This document shows, one piece after another, positions 32,352 through 43,379 of a DNA stretch of 64,000 bases. A model generated the notes under the pieces. It was not told where the DNA came from and did not search any database. It saw only the letters and a program-made list of their open reading frames with translations. The position numbers and the translations under genes were made by a program. How positions within the stretch are numbered: the stretch's first letter is position 1; each line of letters begins with the position of its first letter. Source of the stretch: Pseudopyrenochaeta lycopersici (Eukaryota; Ascomycota; Dothideomycetes; Pleosporales; Pseudopyrenochaetaceae); assembly GCA_003313425.1 (NCBI GenBank), contig NHZP01000099.1, positions 16,985 through 80,984 on the forward strand, written 5' to 3'.

Positions 32352-33235
32352 TCACAAGCTCTGCCACCCAGAAGCACAACTCAGCCATGGGAACCCACTG
32401 AACAACAACAACTGTGTAGAGTCTGTAACACCAGCAAACCAATGCTGCCGGCCCCGTGGAAACACGCCCTGAAACTGTGGTATACGTAAAAACCGACGCC
32501 GACCCTCCGTTACTGCATCACATGCAGTACACAGTCCTACTAGATAACACTTACATCGATTACCATCTGTAGAATATGCACCGTTATTCAAACGATCAAC
32601 ATAGGTCGTAACTTCCGTTAACGCCCACCGCTGCCGACAGCCATACGTTCCTTCGCCCTGCGCCCGCAACTCTATGAAACGGGGCAACACAGTTGACACC
32701 ACCATGTCCAACGCATCTCGCGTAAGGAGAGCACACACTGCCTCTGCAAACCAGACAGACTCGTTCCACCACCATCCACTGGCCTCCACCACGAGGTAGG
32801 AACGACGCAAATCCTCTCCAGTTGCTTTACACGCAAAACAAGAAGATCCATCCACCCGACTACATTGTGCGGGAAGGGCGCCACTCTCTCGCGTTAAACG
32901 CCAGGACACGCTCTCCGCGGTGATCAACCAACTTACTGAAACACTGTGTTCCACCAGTACTGAAGCTACTCATTAGCTTCAGAAAAACAGTCCACCAAAA
33001 AAAAAGGACTGTGCTAACCATCAAGGTGATTCCTCACCACCTGCAACTCCTCCGTCGTTCCTTCTGACTGTACCAAACATTGCCCTTCCGGCACCTCCGC
33101 AATCCGCGCAGAAAGCAAGGGTGCACAAGTCAACCCGTTCGGGACCACCACTGCTGTTAGCTCCGCAAACCATGACTGAAACTCAGTGTTGCCATACAAC
33201 ATAGGAGAGGGCATCTCTGACACGGCCTCCGCCAT
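32352..33235 (-). CDS. WW-KESG family protein, segment 21
   Basis: Exons 33019-33235 and 32352-32959 flank a 59-base intron (GTTAGC donor, CTAAT, TTCAG acceptor, phase 1). The product is 274 aa. Exon 1 is long (72 codons), beginning MAEAVSEMPS. Exon 2 has SWRLTRESG, the cluster CKCYLVGLCTAC, an early CFAC pair and WFAGVTDS. TATA is at about 33319. Confidence 0.7.
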
Positions 33236-33318
33236 GCCTATTACAACTTCGCTGTCCCTCTACGTAGAACAGCAATGTACCCAAACACACTCCGTGAGCG
33301 GGGGGACGGCCTCCCCTC

Positions 33319-33659
33319 TTATATGTCTTTCCCGACCTCGCGCGATGCCAAGAGAACCTAGTCCCTAGTTGGCAGGGGCCTGCTCATTCCATGTAGTTAT
33401 ATCCATAAGCCAATCAAATGATTGATTGAGAGAAAAGTGGGCAAGCAGTGATCATCTGACCCGCGACGTCCGTGCTTCGGCTTGCTTACAGGGGGCAATG
33501 GCCCTAGGCTTTAAAAAGCCTACCGCTTCGCTACTCGTTCCACTCGCCGGCCCTGCTTAATTGTAAAGTGGCAAGGGTAAGGAGCGCAAGGCTCCTGACC
33601 ACTTGACAACTTTCTAGTGAAAGGAATCATATATAGGCTGCGCCACACTAGAAAAGTTG
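33319..33659 (-). promoter_or_regulatory. Control region and origin hairpin, segments 21/22
   Basis: TATAAG near 33319, CTAGTCCCTAG near 33358. Second hairpin GGAGC/GCTCC. Origin hairpin 33607-33659; nick 33624/33625. Confidence 0.75.
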
Positions 33660-33728
33660 AGTTCTGGCCTGTGCGCGACCCGCACCGCCACCACGAAAAT
33701 GGACATAGCCATTTTTCATTCTATCTAT

Positions 33729-34907
33729 CTACGCTAGATCGTCATCTACATACAGTAGATCCGCCAACTCAACCACAACACAAGGCGCATGCTTCAGATA
33801 CGCCGCAATGTCAGGAACTTTCCGAGGGTCATTATCTGCATTGCACGTTACAATGACTGGAAATCCCCAACTCAAATTCCGTGTTTTCGTATACCGATCG
33901 TGCGCATCAATACAAGCCTGCCCACCAAGTATTTCTCGCCAATACCGGTACTTACCAGACCCAAAATTGCTGAAATCGATGTCGTTTAACACGAGATGCG
34001 ACGCATCCTGGTCATAATTACCAAGGTTCCACTGATTGGACATGGCCATGGGCTTGGGCCCTGCACGCAAAGCCCATTCTGTCTTTCCTAGCCTCGATGG
34101 ACCAACAAGAATGAGGGGGACAGGTCTACCCTTATATGACCCCCCAATGTAACTTTTCCGCCAATCCTCCATGGCGACCGGGACACGCCATTGCTTCAGG
34201 GGTTCCCCAGAGTCTACCCACCCTCGTCCAGGCGTGCCTTTCTTCTCGTTAGCCAGATAGGACGAGTACGCGTTATAAAACTTGATAAATCCCATAGGAT
34301 CCAGTTCCATCAACATCCGTTTCGCTTTAATGTAATCAGGTTCCACCAGCACCTCAGCGAACTTGCGCTTCCGAGACTCAGAACTACTGAGTGACTCGAT
34401 CCTCGTCCCAAAAAACACCGAATCATCATACTTAAAACAGTAATTCTGTGTGTTTTCCAAAAAATCAGACTCCCGCTGATACGGGCGAGGCACCGAGAAC
34501 CGAATAGCCTCTGTATCCACTGTGCCATCAGACAGATAAATTCGAAAATGTTGGTGTGCATCCACCCAATTCGTCCGACGCGTGAACCGAAACACTGCGT
34601 GATAATGAGGCTTCCCATCCTCATGGCGCTCTTGACAACCGTAAATCTCCGTACCAGGAGGCATCCGCTCCTGAAGAAGATTGTAAAATTCGGACGCGTC
34701 CTCCAGACGACTCTGTGACCACGTTACAAGAACAACGTTGACCCTCAACGCGAAAGCTTCCCTTTCCCCACACCCATCCGGGAGGTCATCGACTACGCTC
34801 GACGCACTTCCTTGCGTACTACACGAAAACAAAGACGCAAAAGATGTCCGCCTGGACGACGGTCCCACCGTAGAAATATCGCACGTCTCTACTGTAGGCT
34901 CCGCCAT
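33729..34907 (-). CDS. rep: Replication-associated protein (Rep), HUH endonuclease and SF3 helicase, segment 22
   Basis: A complete, unspliced 392-aa CRESS-DNA-virus Rep that would start rolling-circle replication by nicking the origin hairpin. Motif I is at about residues 57-64 (NVVLVTWS). Motif II PHYHA is at 100-104, with the metal-binding histidines 101 and 103. Motif III has the nicking tyrosine in YCFK at 156-159. The helicase part has Walker A GPSRLGKT at 269-276, Walker B VLNDID at 306-311 and motif C VTCN at 353-356. About 55 extra residues precede motif I. All key residues are present, so the gene looks functional. The ATG at 34907 follows a TATAAATA box at 34951-34959. Motif style recalls geminivirus and genomovirus Reps, but I do not assign a family. 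Confidence 0.95.
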   Translation of the reverse strand: MAEPTVETCDISTVGPSSRRTSFASLFSCSTQGSASSVVDDLPDGCGEREAFALRVNVVLVTWSQSRLEDASEFYNLLQERMPPGTEIYGCQERHEDGKPHYHAVFRFTRRTNWVDAHQHFRIYLSDGTVDTEAIRFSVPRPYQRESDFLENTQNYCFKYDDSVFFGTRIESLSSSESRKRKFAEVLVEPDYIKAKRMLMELDPMGFIKFYNAYSSYLANEKKGTPGRGWVDSGEPLKQWRVPVAMEDWRKSYIGGSYKGRPVPLILVGPSRLGKTEWALRAGPKPMAMSNQWNLGNYDQDASHLVLNDIDFSNFGSGKYRYWREILGGQACIDAHDRYTKTRNLSWGFPVIVTCNADNDPRKVPDIAAYLKHAPCVVVELADLLYVDDDLA

Positions 34908-34950
34908 AATATCGCTCCACGATAGCGCGCTACATATCGGCCAGAGCGCG

Positions 34951-35232
34951 CATATAAATACTACCTACCTCAAGCTCCGCCAAGATACACTACTCCGTAG
35001 AAAGAGACATACTGCCCACTCCATGTGTTCCCGCCTCCACGTGACAAAAAGGCTAGCGCTTACAGGGGGCAGAGGCCCTAAACCCCAGGTGGTTTAACGC
35101 TTCGCTTCTCGTTCCACTCGAGGCCCTGCTTAGATGTAAAGCCGTCGTGGTCCCGAGCACAAGGCTCCTGACCACTTGACAACTTTCTAGTGAAAGGAAT
35201 CATATATAGGCTGCGCCACACTAGAAAAGTTG
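34951..35232 (-). promoter_or_regulatory. Core-type control region and origin hairpin, segments 22/23 (Rep promoter)
   Basis: TATTTATATG TATA element at 34951-34960. CCACGTG block at 35014-35071, as in the capsid segment. Second hairpin is imperfect (GAGC/GCTC, loop ACAAG). Origin hairpin 35180-35232; nick 35197/35198. Confidence 0.75.
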
Positions 35233-35685
35233 AGGACGGGTCTGTGCGCGTCAAATCCGCGCCACAGCTAACGTGACTCAGCGTGTCTTCCAGCCACACA
35301 TAATTGGACTTAGCCAATTTTTGAGACACAAAACTATTGTTCCTCCAAACGTAGTGTACCCACTAACAATATAGCCTACGCTACCATAAGATAATAGCTT
35401 CCGCCATTACCAATACATCAATTCCTAAAACGATACAAAAATATAGTACCTTAATACAAATATGACTGCATGACCAGTAGCATACAAAAAATTGCATACC
35501 GGGCTTGAAAAAGCATACAACGCATACTACCGTAACACATTACGCATAACATGACAAAGCAATAAACCTCTGCGAGCACGCCATAACAAAGGATAAAGCA
35601 GAGCTTGAACAACATCAAAGTACTGATATGGTCAGTACTACCCTATAGAATATTGTTAGCAACCGCCAAAATACAACTCCGTTTG

Positions 35686-36279
35686 CTACACACCTGATGT
35701 ATGTACAGCAGACTCGTCTTGCCTAACGACCAAAGGATCGCGAACGAGCCCCACAAGACCACGCCACCGCTCGATGCGCCTCTGCCACATTGCAACTGAG
35801 GCTAACGCTTCACGATGCCACTGTACGTTCGATCCACGAGTGCCTGGCCGGCCACAAAGTCCTGCAATTATCCCCGAAGACTCCGCAACACGGAAGGGAC
35901 TCTCATGCAGCCAAACCACTGTCCGCACTGACACAGGGCCAAAGTCCACCAAGGCATACACACAGCGTAACCACCTCCGGTCATGCAGTTCCACACGCAG
36001 ACTCGCATAAAACTCAGCCTCCGCAGGTAAAACATTGGACAACTCCTGTTCCACATTGTTGACGCCCCACGGGCCTGTCCAAGGCGCATAGTGGACGAGA
36101 AAGAACCTATCACGGGGCATAAAGACACCCTCAATGCCCCATAACTCGAACCTGGACCGAAAACGACGCGGTTCATGCACACTCTGTAAACCCGATCCGG
36201 GTGGCATGGAAACAGGTTGACCTGATGTGCCTCCAACACGACGGCTCCTACAAGAACGCTGCCTACGCGAGCGGGACAT
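35686..36279 (-). CDS. Orphan basic protein, segment 23
   Basis: A 197-aa open reading starts at the ATG at 36279 with a very basic N terminus (MSRSRRQRSCRSRRVGG), then a mixed soluble-looking sequence (FFLVHYAPWTGPWGVN). It is unrelated to the WW-KESG family. The basic N terminus could bind nucleic acid, as in a minor capsid or transport protein (inference). The leader from 36280 to about 36640 has several other open stretches and possible donors, so an upstream exon cannot be excluded. The segment lacks most of the usual control region. Confidence 0.5.
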   Translation of the reverse strand: MSRSRRQRSCRSRRVGGTSGQPVSMPPGSGLQSVHEPRRFRSRFELWGIEGVFMPRDRFFLVHYAPWTGPWGVNNVEQELSNVLPAEAEFYASLRVELHDRRWLRCVYALVDFGPVSVRTVVWLHESPFRVAESSGIIAGLCGRPGTRGSNVQWHREALASVAMWQRRIERWRGLVGLVRDPLVVRQDESAVHTSGV

Positions 36280-36638
36280 AGGGACGAGCTACCCGCAAGC
36301 CTCCACTATAAACCTGATATGCGATCTTCGCAACCCCACTGACCGTGGTGGAGTTGGTAAGGATAGAACCAACGATCCCGCAGCCTGCTCTTTTTCATTG
36401 GAAAAGACGTCGAATCCCCTGAAGCACTTCCGTGCCAAACAGTCCTGCGTGGTGCCCAGCCCCGCAGACAAGATAAAAGATCAACTACGTTAAGAATGCC
36501 TTCGCAGGCAACGAAAACCAGCCGGTACCTCACCTCCGTTCACAGTAACCCCGCATCCACGTGACGAGAGCACGGCAGCGCCCTTGCCTGCAATGACTCA
36601 ACCATGCTCCACAAGGACCGTATCCACGTCATGCATTG

Positions 36639-36814
36639 CATAAATAGTGCATTGCCTCTAAACTAATTCTAGTTTAACACTTCGTTGTTCCCTCCAGTCA
36701 CAGGCAAAGCTTACAGTAAAGTTACATGGGTCAGGCAGCACAAGGCTGCCGACCACATTGACAACTTTCTAGTGAAAGGAATCATATATAGGCTGCGCCA
36801 CACTAGAAAAGTTG
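36639..36814 (-). promoter_or_regulatory. Reduced control region and origin hairpin, segments 23/24
   Basis: Only the part nearest the hairpin is standard. A TATTTATG element at about 36639-36646 directly abuts it; no CTAGTCCCTAG or CCAAT block. Second hairpin GGCAGC/GCTGCC, loop ACAAG. Origin hairpin 36762-36814; nick 36779/36780. Confidence 0.6.
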
Positions 36815-37200
36815 ATTTCTGCCCCGTGCGCACAATCTGCGCCACACCCCCAGGTGACCCAACATGGCCCTCCAGCCACAACAAAATGGACTTAGCCAAT
36901 TTTCGACGATTGATTTTTCAAAACATCGTCCATCCAACAAAAACATTCCATAGTTACCACGACCATAACATACAGACAACAGCTGAAAAAAACGAGCTTT
37001 CCGATTACTTGTAAAATACGCAGACTGCTCTGCATCACAAACACTTAAAATAAGTATCATTAATACTACACTCTGATATTACATAGGAAGACATTCTACA
37101 TACGTACAAAATTAACACAATAGTAAATTGCATGCCGCCCATACTCATGTCGACACTGTCATAGTGTAAACCTACACAACATAGTGAACACCCTAAACTC

Positions 37201-37946
37201 CTATGGTACTCCATACACAGACCCTGTAGATGTAGTAAAACAACAACTAAGCCACGGGAACTTAGTAATATCTCTCACCTTCGGGATATCGAGCGCATCT
37301 GTAACCCCAGTAAACCACCTCCGCTCTGGACACGGATATACACCTGTAAATCCATTCCGCCACACCCACATCGCTCCGCTTCCTACGTTACTTCGGCAAG
37401 CCTGACAAACAGCGGCTAATGGACTACAGTCACACTCTGTAGACACCCCGTATCCACCTCTTGACAAGAACGACGACATAAGCTGCGCCGCGTCCGCTGA
37501 CGAAGCCACAACATCCCATTGGGGCAATACTCGCCCAAGTAGATTACACACGCTATACGTAGAAAGCTCCGCAAGACAAACCTCCGGTTGTTGGCTGTCA
37601 ATGACAAAAACAACAGCAAGATACGCTGTTGGATAAGGCTGTCGAGCTTCATCCCATACACAACTCGAACATTCTGTCTCCCGACAACGCTGGGGCAGCT
37701 GCCCGCTCTCCTTGTTGAGCCACCACTGTACAGACTCTGCACGAGCTACGCAGGTCACAGACACAGACCGTACCACAAAGTCTGTGACTCCATTAGCGAC
37801 TGGCCAGCCGGCGCACTACGATACAAACCGTTGAGATACACCTCTAACAACTTCAGCGTATCCACTGTGGAAAGCGGCCCTACCGGCACACCTGAAGTAA
37901 TAGATGCCACGCTCCCGCTGCCACAACACTCCGTAGAGCGATCCAT
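37201..37946 (-). CDS. WW-KESG family protein, segment 24
   Basis: Exons 37829-37946 and 37201-37781 flank a 47-base intron (GTTTGT donor, CTAAT, CACAG acceptor, phase 1). The product is 232 aa, starting MDRSTECC. Exon 2 has WWLNKESG, CDCSPLAAVCQAC and WFTGVTDA. Three very short ATG readings precede the start in the leader. The distal control region shares the CCACTCCATGTGTTCCCGCC block with the Rep and capsid segments, unusual for this family. Confidence 0.7.
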
Positions 37947-38090
37947 CGCACCTAAGCTATGTACAACATGTACTGTCGTATGACGCTTATCTAAGCTTCA
38001 TCATATTAACTCCATACCCTTCGCTCCCGAAGAAAAAAAGGACATACCTTAACGCACTCCTTGCGTGATTGCACAGTGGCGCAAACCACT

Positions 38091-38384
38091 TTTATATTGA
38101 AAAGCGTCTATCCAGCAATTGGACTACGCCAAGAGAAGATCATTCCATAACAAGCGATGAACCGCCCACTCCATGTGTTCCCGCCTCCACGTGACAAAAA
38201 GGCTAGCGCTTACAGGGGGCAGCGCCTCTAGGCTTTAAAAAGCCTAACCCTCCGGTGCTATCTCCAATAGCAGGCCCTGCTTAACGGTAAAGTGGCAAGG
38301 GTAACCAGCACGAGGCTGGTGACCACTTGACAACTTTCTAGTGAAAGGAATCATATATAGGCGGAACGCCACACTAGAAAGTTG
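38091..38384 (-). promoter_or_regulatory. Core-type control region and origin hairpin, segments 24/25
   Basis: ATATAAAA near 38091; CCACGTG block at about 38165-38222 shared with the Rep and capsid segments. Second hairpin CCAGC/GCTGG, loop ACGAG. Origin hairpin 38331-38384; nick 38348/38349. Confidence 0.75.
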
Positions 38385-38730
38385 ACGTGGCTGGAGAGTG
38401 ACCTCCCGCCCACCCACTACTGGGTGAGGACCATGTACCTCCAGAACCGCGCTAAATCGCGCACAGGGCAATTGACAACTTTTTTTTTGCGCCACACTGT
38501 GTCGTACTTAGCCAATTTTTTTTTTGAAAAAATACTCTCTGCAGATACTTACAAGTAAATCCTGCAAACAATGAACAAGCAGCCACCACTGCACAAAAAA
38601 CCAAAGGCTGCTAAGGTAAAAACGGTCCCCCACACATATTCCATCGTAAATAGAACCATCTACCAATAATACTCACAAATATATATGAGACAACACATAT
38701 ACTGTGCCATACAAGATCTTTGCCTCCGCA

Positions 38731-39526
38731 TCAACAATGCGTACACAACCCTAAGGGCGACGCCCAAACATCTAAACAGGTTAACCAGTCAAGCCTCGAC
38801 GGATGCACCATACCGACAGCATCACTGCACCCAGAAAACCATCCATGGGGCCCATCAGGACACACTCCGCTAAACTTGTCCCAACGTGTAAACCGCTGAT
38901 GCGTAATGGGCAAGCTGCAACAGGGCTGACAAGACGCCTGCAAAGTGCACCCACACGAAAATGATCCAGAAAAGCCTCCGCAATCCAACACGGAGAATAA
39001 TCCATCAATAGTAAAGGCATCCGCCAAGGCCCCTTCCGATACCCAAACACTGGGCAATACGCGATGCCAAAACATCCGCAAGGTGATCAAGGAGAGTTGC
39101 GCAAACGCGACAACGCTCCGCATCTGCATAGCGCTAACAGCAATATCGACCTTCCAGACGAGTAGCGCTTTAGGGGAAACACAACCAAAACATGAGGTAG
39201 AGAAGGTAGCCGAGCATCCGCACACTACCTTCGAACCACACGTTGGGGGGAGCTGCCCACTCTCCTTGGTGAGCCACCAACAGTACTCGCCCTGCGACTT
39301 GACATGACACGTCACCGACACTTGCTGTTCCACAAGGTATACAACCATGTTAGTTGTTCCCCCAACCAACCCAATGGACACGTGACTTACAGCAAACGTT
39401 ACACATTAGCCACTCAATGGCTGCAGCGTCCCCTACAAAGGGAGGGCCATACATGCCCTTACTAAGCCTATCAGCCGTCAAGAGGAGCGCGTTCTCTGTG
39501 CGCTCTGCTACGCGTGGCAACTCCAT
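38731..39526 (-). CDS. WW-KESG family protein, segment 25 (copy of segment 5)
   Basis: Exact repeat of the segment 5 gene, shifted by 31583 bases (exons 39391-39526 and 38731-39320). It shows the same lost acceptor. The copies lie at distant places in the array with different neighbours on both sides. Confidence 0.65.
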
Positions 39527-39621
39527 AGCCTACACAAAACCATGCGGGTCAGAAAACTACCCGATCTGACTGTCCGTTGAGGGAGTGCACCACCTCCGTG
39601 ACAACAGAGGAACTGTTGTGG

Positions 39622-39949
39622 TTATATACGTCCCTTCCTTGTGCGCCGCCAAGAGCACCTAGTCCCTAAGAGGCAGAACCATGCCAATTCCATGCGTCCA
39701 TATTCATAGACCAATCAGACTAAAGCTCTGAAGTAGAGTGGGCAACCCATGGTCAGATGACCCGCACTGTCCGTGCTTCGTGTTGCTTACTAAGTGCATG
39801 GCCCCTAAACTACTCGTAGTTTAACGCTCCGCTGCCTAGTCCCTAGGCGTGCCCTGCTTAATTGTAAAGTGGCAAGGGTAACCAGCGCAAGGCTGGTGAC
39901 CACTTGACAACTTTCTAGTGAAAGGAATCATATATACACAAGAAAGTTG
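39622..39949 (-). promoter_or_regulatory. Control region and origin hairpin, segments 25/26
   Basis: Copy of the segment 5/6 region up to the loop. Origin hairpin 39908-39949 has the shortest right arm, supplied by segment 26; nick 39925/39926. Confidence 0.75.
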
Positions 39950-40352
39950 ACAGAATGGGCCCGTGCCCATCACAACCCGTCTGTGCGCAGAACCCGCCAC
40001 AGCTAACGTGACCCTGCGTGACTGTCAGCCACAGGGAAATTGGACTTAGCCAATTTTTTGAAGACTCGATGTTCCATCCTGAGGGCTCCCACCCTTACTA
40101 ACCAAGCTCCGCCATACAAATTCTTTGTTACTCTTCCTACTGCCGTATAACCCCTACATTATAACGTTAGTATATATTAGACTAAATAGTAACTCAATTT
40201 TCAAGGAAAATAAATAAAATAAAAGACATATACAACACATACTTGCTATTCAAAAATCTACACCCATAACCATAGCTTTAAAGGCGCCACCGGTCCCTTA
40301 CTAAGACATGACACTGACTGAATACGTCCTCCTATAACAACCTGCCTATTCT

Positions 40353-41137
40353 TCATAGCCGGCACGTTAACCACTGCTCTCCTTCCGGCTGCATTATCCC
40401 TACTGCATCACTGATCCTAATAAACCAATAAAGCTTTGACACCGGCCTTACAGAAGAAAATCCTTCTGAACGATTAAACCGCCGTTTTTCATAAGACACT
40501 GACTCGCACTCTTTGCAACGCTTATCGAGCTTGCACCCGCAGTCCACGGAAGTTCCATAACACCCAAGGTCTAACCCGTAAAACACTGTAGTAACAACAG
40601 AGACATCCGCCGTCTTGCCGGAGGGCAATACGAGAAGAGGTAGGACGCGCTGCACAACCACCTCCAGTACCTCTACCGAGAGCTTCGCAAAAGTAACATG
40701 GCTCCGCACCACCCTATCCTGATGGAGCGCCTCCACCTTGAGGACCAGGAGCGACTGCCGGGTAACCCCCTCTGCACACAGTTCCTTGTGGTACTGTAAA
40801 CACTCCGTGTGCTTCTGAGAAACGCATTCGCGAGGAAGCCGTCCACTCTCTTTGGTCACCCACCAAGATTGTCTCCCCGACAAATCCAAGGAGAGAGTGA
40901 GAGAAATACCGCGTTTCATGAATACTGCACTCATGTCAGATAGGCTCCCCTACTGCCATCGCCAACGACACAAAGAGATCACCTACCCGGCACGTGACCC
41001 CTCACTACGTTAAACTCTGCCTCTGTCTCTACCGACACCGCGCAAGAAGATCCTTCTTGCAGCCCATCTATCGTCGATGGGAGGATAGGGGTGCCAGCGA
41101 AACCCGCCTCAGCCTCTTGCCCAGTGTGCGATGCCAT
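40353..41137 (-). CDS. WW-KESG family protein, segment 26
   Basis: Exons 40987-41137 and 40353-40924 flank a 62-base intron (GTAGGT donor, CTGAC, GTGCAG acceptor, phase 1). The product is 240 aa, starting MASHTGQE. Exon 2 has WWVTKESG, CGCKLDKRCKEC and WFIRISDAVG, so the usual glycine after WF is changed. It is close to segments 1, 10 and 16 in exon 2 (TRQSLLVLKV). TATA is at about 41205-41212. Confidence 0.75.
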
Positions 41138-41204
41138 CGCAGTGTAGAAAAGATGAAACTACACAAAGTAGAACACTCCGTGCGCGGGGAGGGGGCTCCC
41201 CTCT

Positions 41205-41547
41205 TTTATATGTCGATGTCTATGCTGTCTTTGCCAAGAGACACTAGTCCCTAGCAGGCAATAATGTGCCCCTTCCATGCTGTCTACGTTCATAGACCAA
41301 TCACAGTACTGATTGAGAGAAAAGTGGGCAAGCAGTGATCATCTGACCCGCGACGTCCGTGCTCTGCTTTGCTTACAGGGGCTTTTGCCTCTAGCCTCTA
41401 AAGAGCCTAACCCTTCGGTACTCCCTCCAGTCGTGGCAACGCATACAATGTAAAGTGTCAGGGGTCAAGGAGCGCAAGGCTCCTGACCACTTGACAACTT
41501 TCTAGTGAAAGGAATCATATATAGGCTGCGCCTCACTAGAAATGTTG
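41205..41547 (-). promoter_or_regulatory. Control region and origin hairpin, segments 26/27
   Basis: TATAAAAG near 41205, CTAGTCCCTAG near 41244. Second hairpin GGAGC/GCTCC. Origin hairpin 41495-41547 with altered right arm; nick 41512/41513. Confidence 0.75.
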
Positions 41548-41837
41548 ACTGTGGCTGGAGTGTGACCTCCCGCCCACCCACTTCTGGGTGAGCACCATGT
41601 ACCCCAAAACGACGCTAAATCGCGCACAGGGCAATTGACAACTTTTTTTTGCGCCACACTGTGTCGGACTTAGCCAAATTTATTCGAAAATTTTATGAAC
41701 CGCATAACGTACCAATGTCGCCGCAGTACATATATTACCAAAGAAATATAAGACTACCAAAATACTTGCCTTGTCTACGTCAAAAACAGCCCGCACTTCA
41801 CCATCACAGCTATACGCTGAAGGTGTCGCATCATACA

Positions 41838-42661
41838 TTAACACCATAACGCACCATGGACATACCTGCACGATAACCAATCTACCCGCGATGGAAACAC
41901 CAACCCAACAGCATCGCTAAATCCATTAAACCATCTATGCGATGGGAGCGGAAATGCACCGCCAAATACATCAAGACGTGCAAACCCACGCTGCCACCGA
42001 CCTAGCAACAGACACGAAGTGCAACACTTTCCAACTGTGCATCCACAAAGGGCACCACTAGAGAAATGCCCATTCTCTACAGCGCGGAACACCGCCTCCA
42101 CTTCATCCGCCCTAGCAGCATCAGCTGCAATCATAGTAACGAGTGGCAGTACCTGCCGCACAAACACATTGAGCATATCGACAGACAGCTCCGCAAACGC
42201 AACGAAGCTCCGCAGTTGATCGTATTCTCCCACAACATCGACCTTCCAGACGAGACGCGCCCGAGACGCACCATCCAAATCGCCAGAACCCTCATAGCGA
42301 TCTAAGCAGCTACAGTCTTTAAGCCTACCACAAGACATGGGAGGCTGCCCGCTCTCCTTGGTGAACCACCAGACCCGTTCCCCGTTCGCCTGCACGTGAC
42401 ACGTAAGAGAAATATCGTGTTCTACCAACACTACATCAACATCAGTTACTCTGAGTTTCAACCAACTCCACGGAGAAACACAACAGGGTACCCACTGTGA
42501 GAGTATTCTTCAATAATCCCTAACTCGTCTTCAGTCCCTGCAAACGGGTCCCCCTTGCAACCCTCTTCGAGGGCGTCCATAACAAAAGACGTATACTCCG
42601 CTACACTTGGCCGGTCCACAGGCCTCCTAACGATATAAAACTCTCCGGGATGCAACTCCAT
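41838..42661 (-). CDS. WW-KESG family protein, segment 27
   Basis: Exons 42496-42661 and 41838-42430 flank a 65-base intron (GTGGGT donor, AACTGAT branch-like site, GTAG acceptor, phase 1). The product is 252 aa, starting MELHPGEF. Exon 1 has DPFAGTEDELGIIEEYSH. Exon 2 has WWFTKESG, CGCTVGKCCTSC and WFNGFSDAVG. An identical copy is segment 29. Confidence 0.75.
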
Positions 42662-42748
42662 CGCCCTGAACAACGCGTTCAAAAGAGAAAAGAGACGAAA
42701 CTACACATAATAGAGAACACTCCGTGAGCGGGGAGAGAGCCTTCCCCT

Positions 42749-43109
42749 CTTATATGTCGATGTCCATGCTGTCTCTGCCAAGAGCACCTAGTCCCTAGCA
42801 GGCAATGTGGTGCCCCGTCCCTGCGTCTACGTTCATAGACCAATCAGATAAGAACTCTGATAGAGTGTGGGGCCAAGGGTGTCTCCCACGTGCAACCCAG
42901 CGTCATCTGACTCACACGGTCCGTGCTGCGTGTTGCTTACAGGGGGCAGCGCCTCTAGCCTACAAGTAGTCTAACCCTTCGGTACTCGTTCCACTCGCGG
43001 GCCCTGCTTAGGGTAAAGCCGTCGTGGTCCCGAGCGCAAGGCTCTCGACCACTTGACAACTTTCTAGTGAAAGGAATCATATATAGGCTGCGCCACACTA
43101 GAAAAGTTG
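42749..43109 (-). promoter_or_regulatory. Control region and origin hairpin, segments 27/28
   Basis: TATAAG near 42749, CTAGTCCCTAG near 42788. Second hairpin GAGC/GCTC. Origin hairpin 43057-43109; nick 43074/43075. Confidence 0.75.
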
Positions 43110-43379
43110 AGTTCTGGCCTGTGCGCTCTCCGCGCCACACCCCCAGGTGACTCTGCATGGCCCTCCAGCCACAACAAAATTGGACTTAGCCAATTTTTAT
43201 TTTTTTTGATGTTCCATTTTAAGGGCTCACACCCTTACCAACCAGCCTCCGCCATATTATATAATATTATAATATACTGCAAAACACATCCTATACAAAA
43301 AAGATCCCTTAGTTAGCGTCTACACCCCAAATGAAAATTGCAGTCCCTGCACAAAACAAAATCAATAACATACCGTAAA

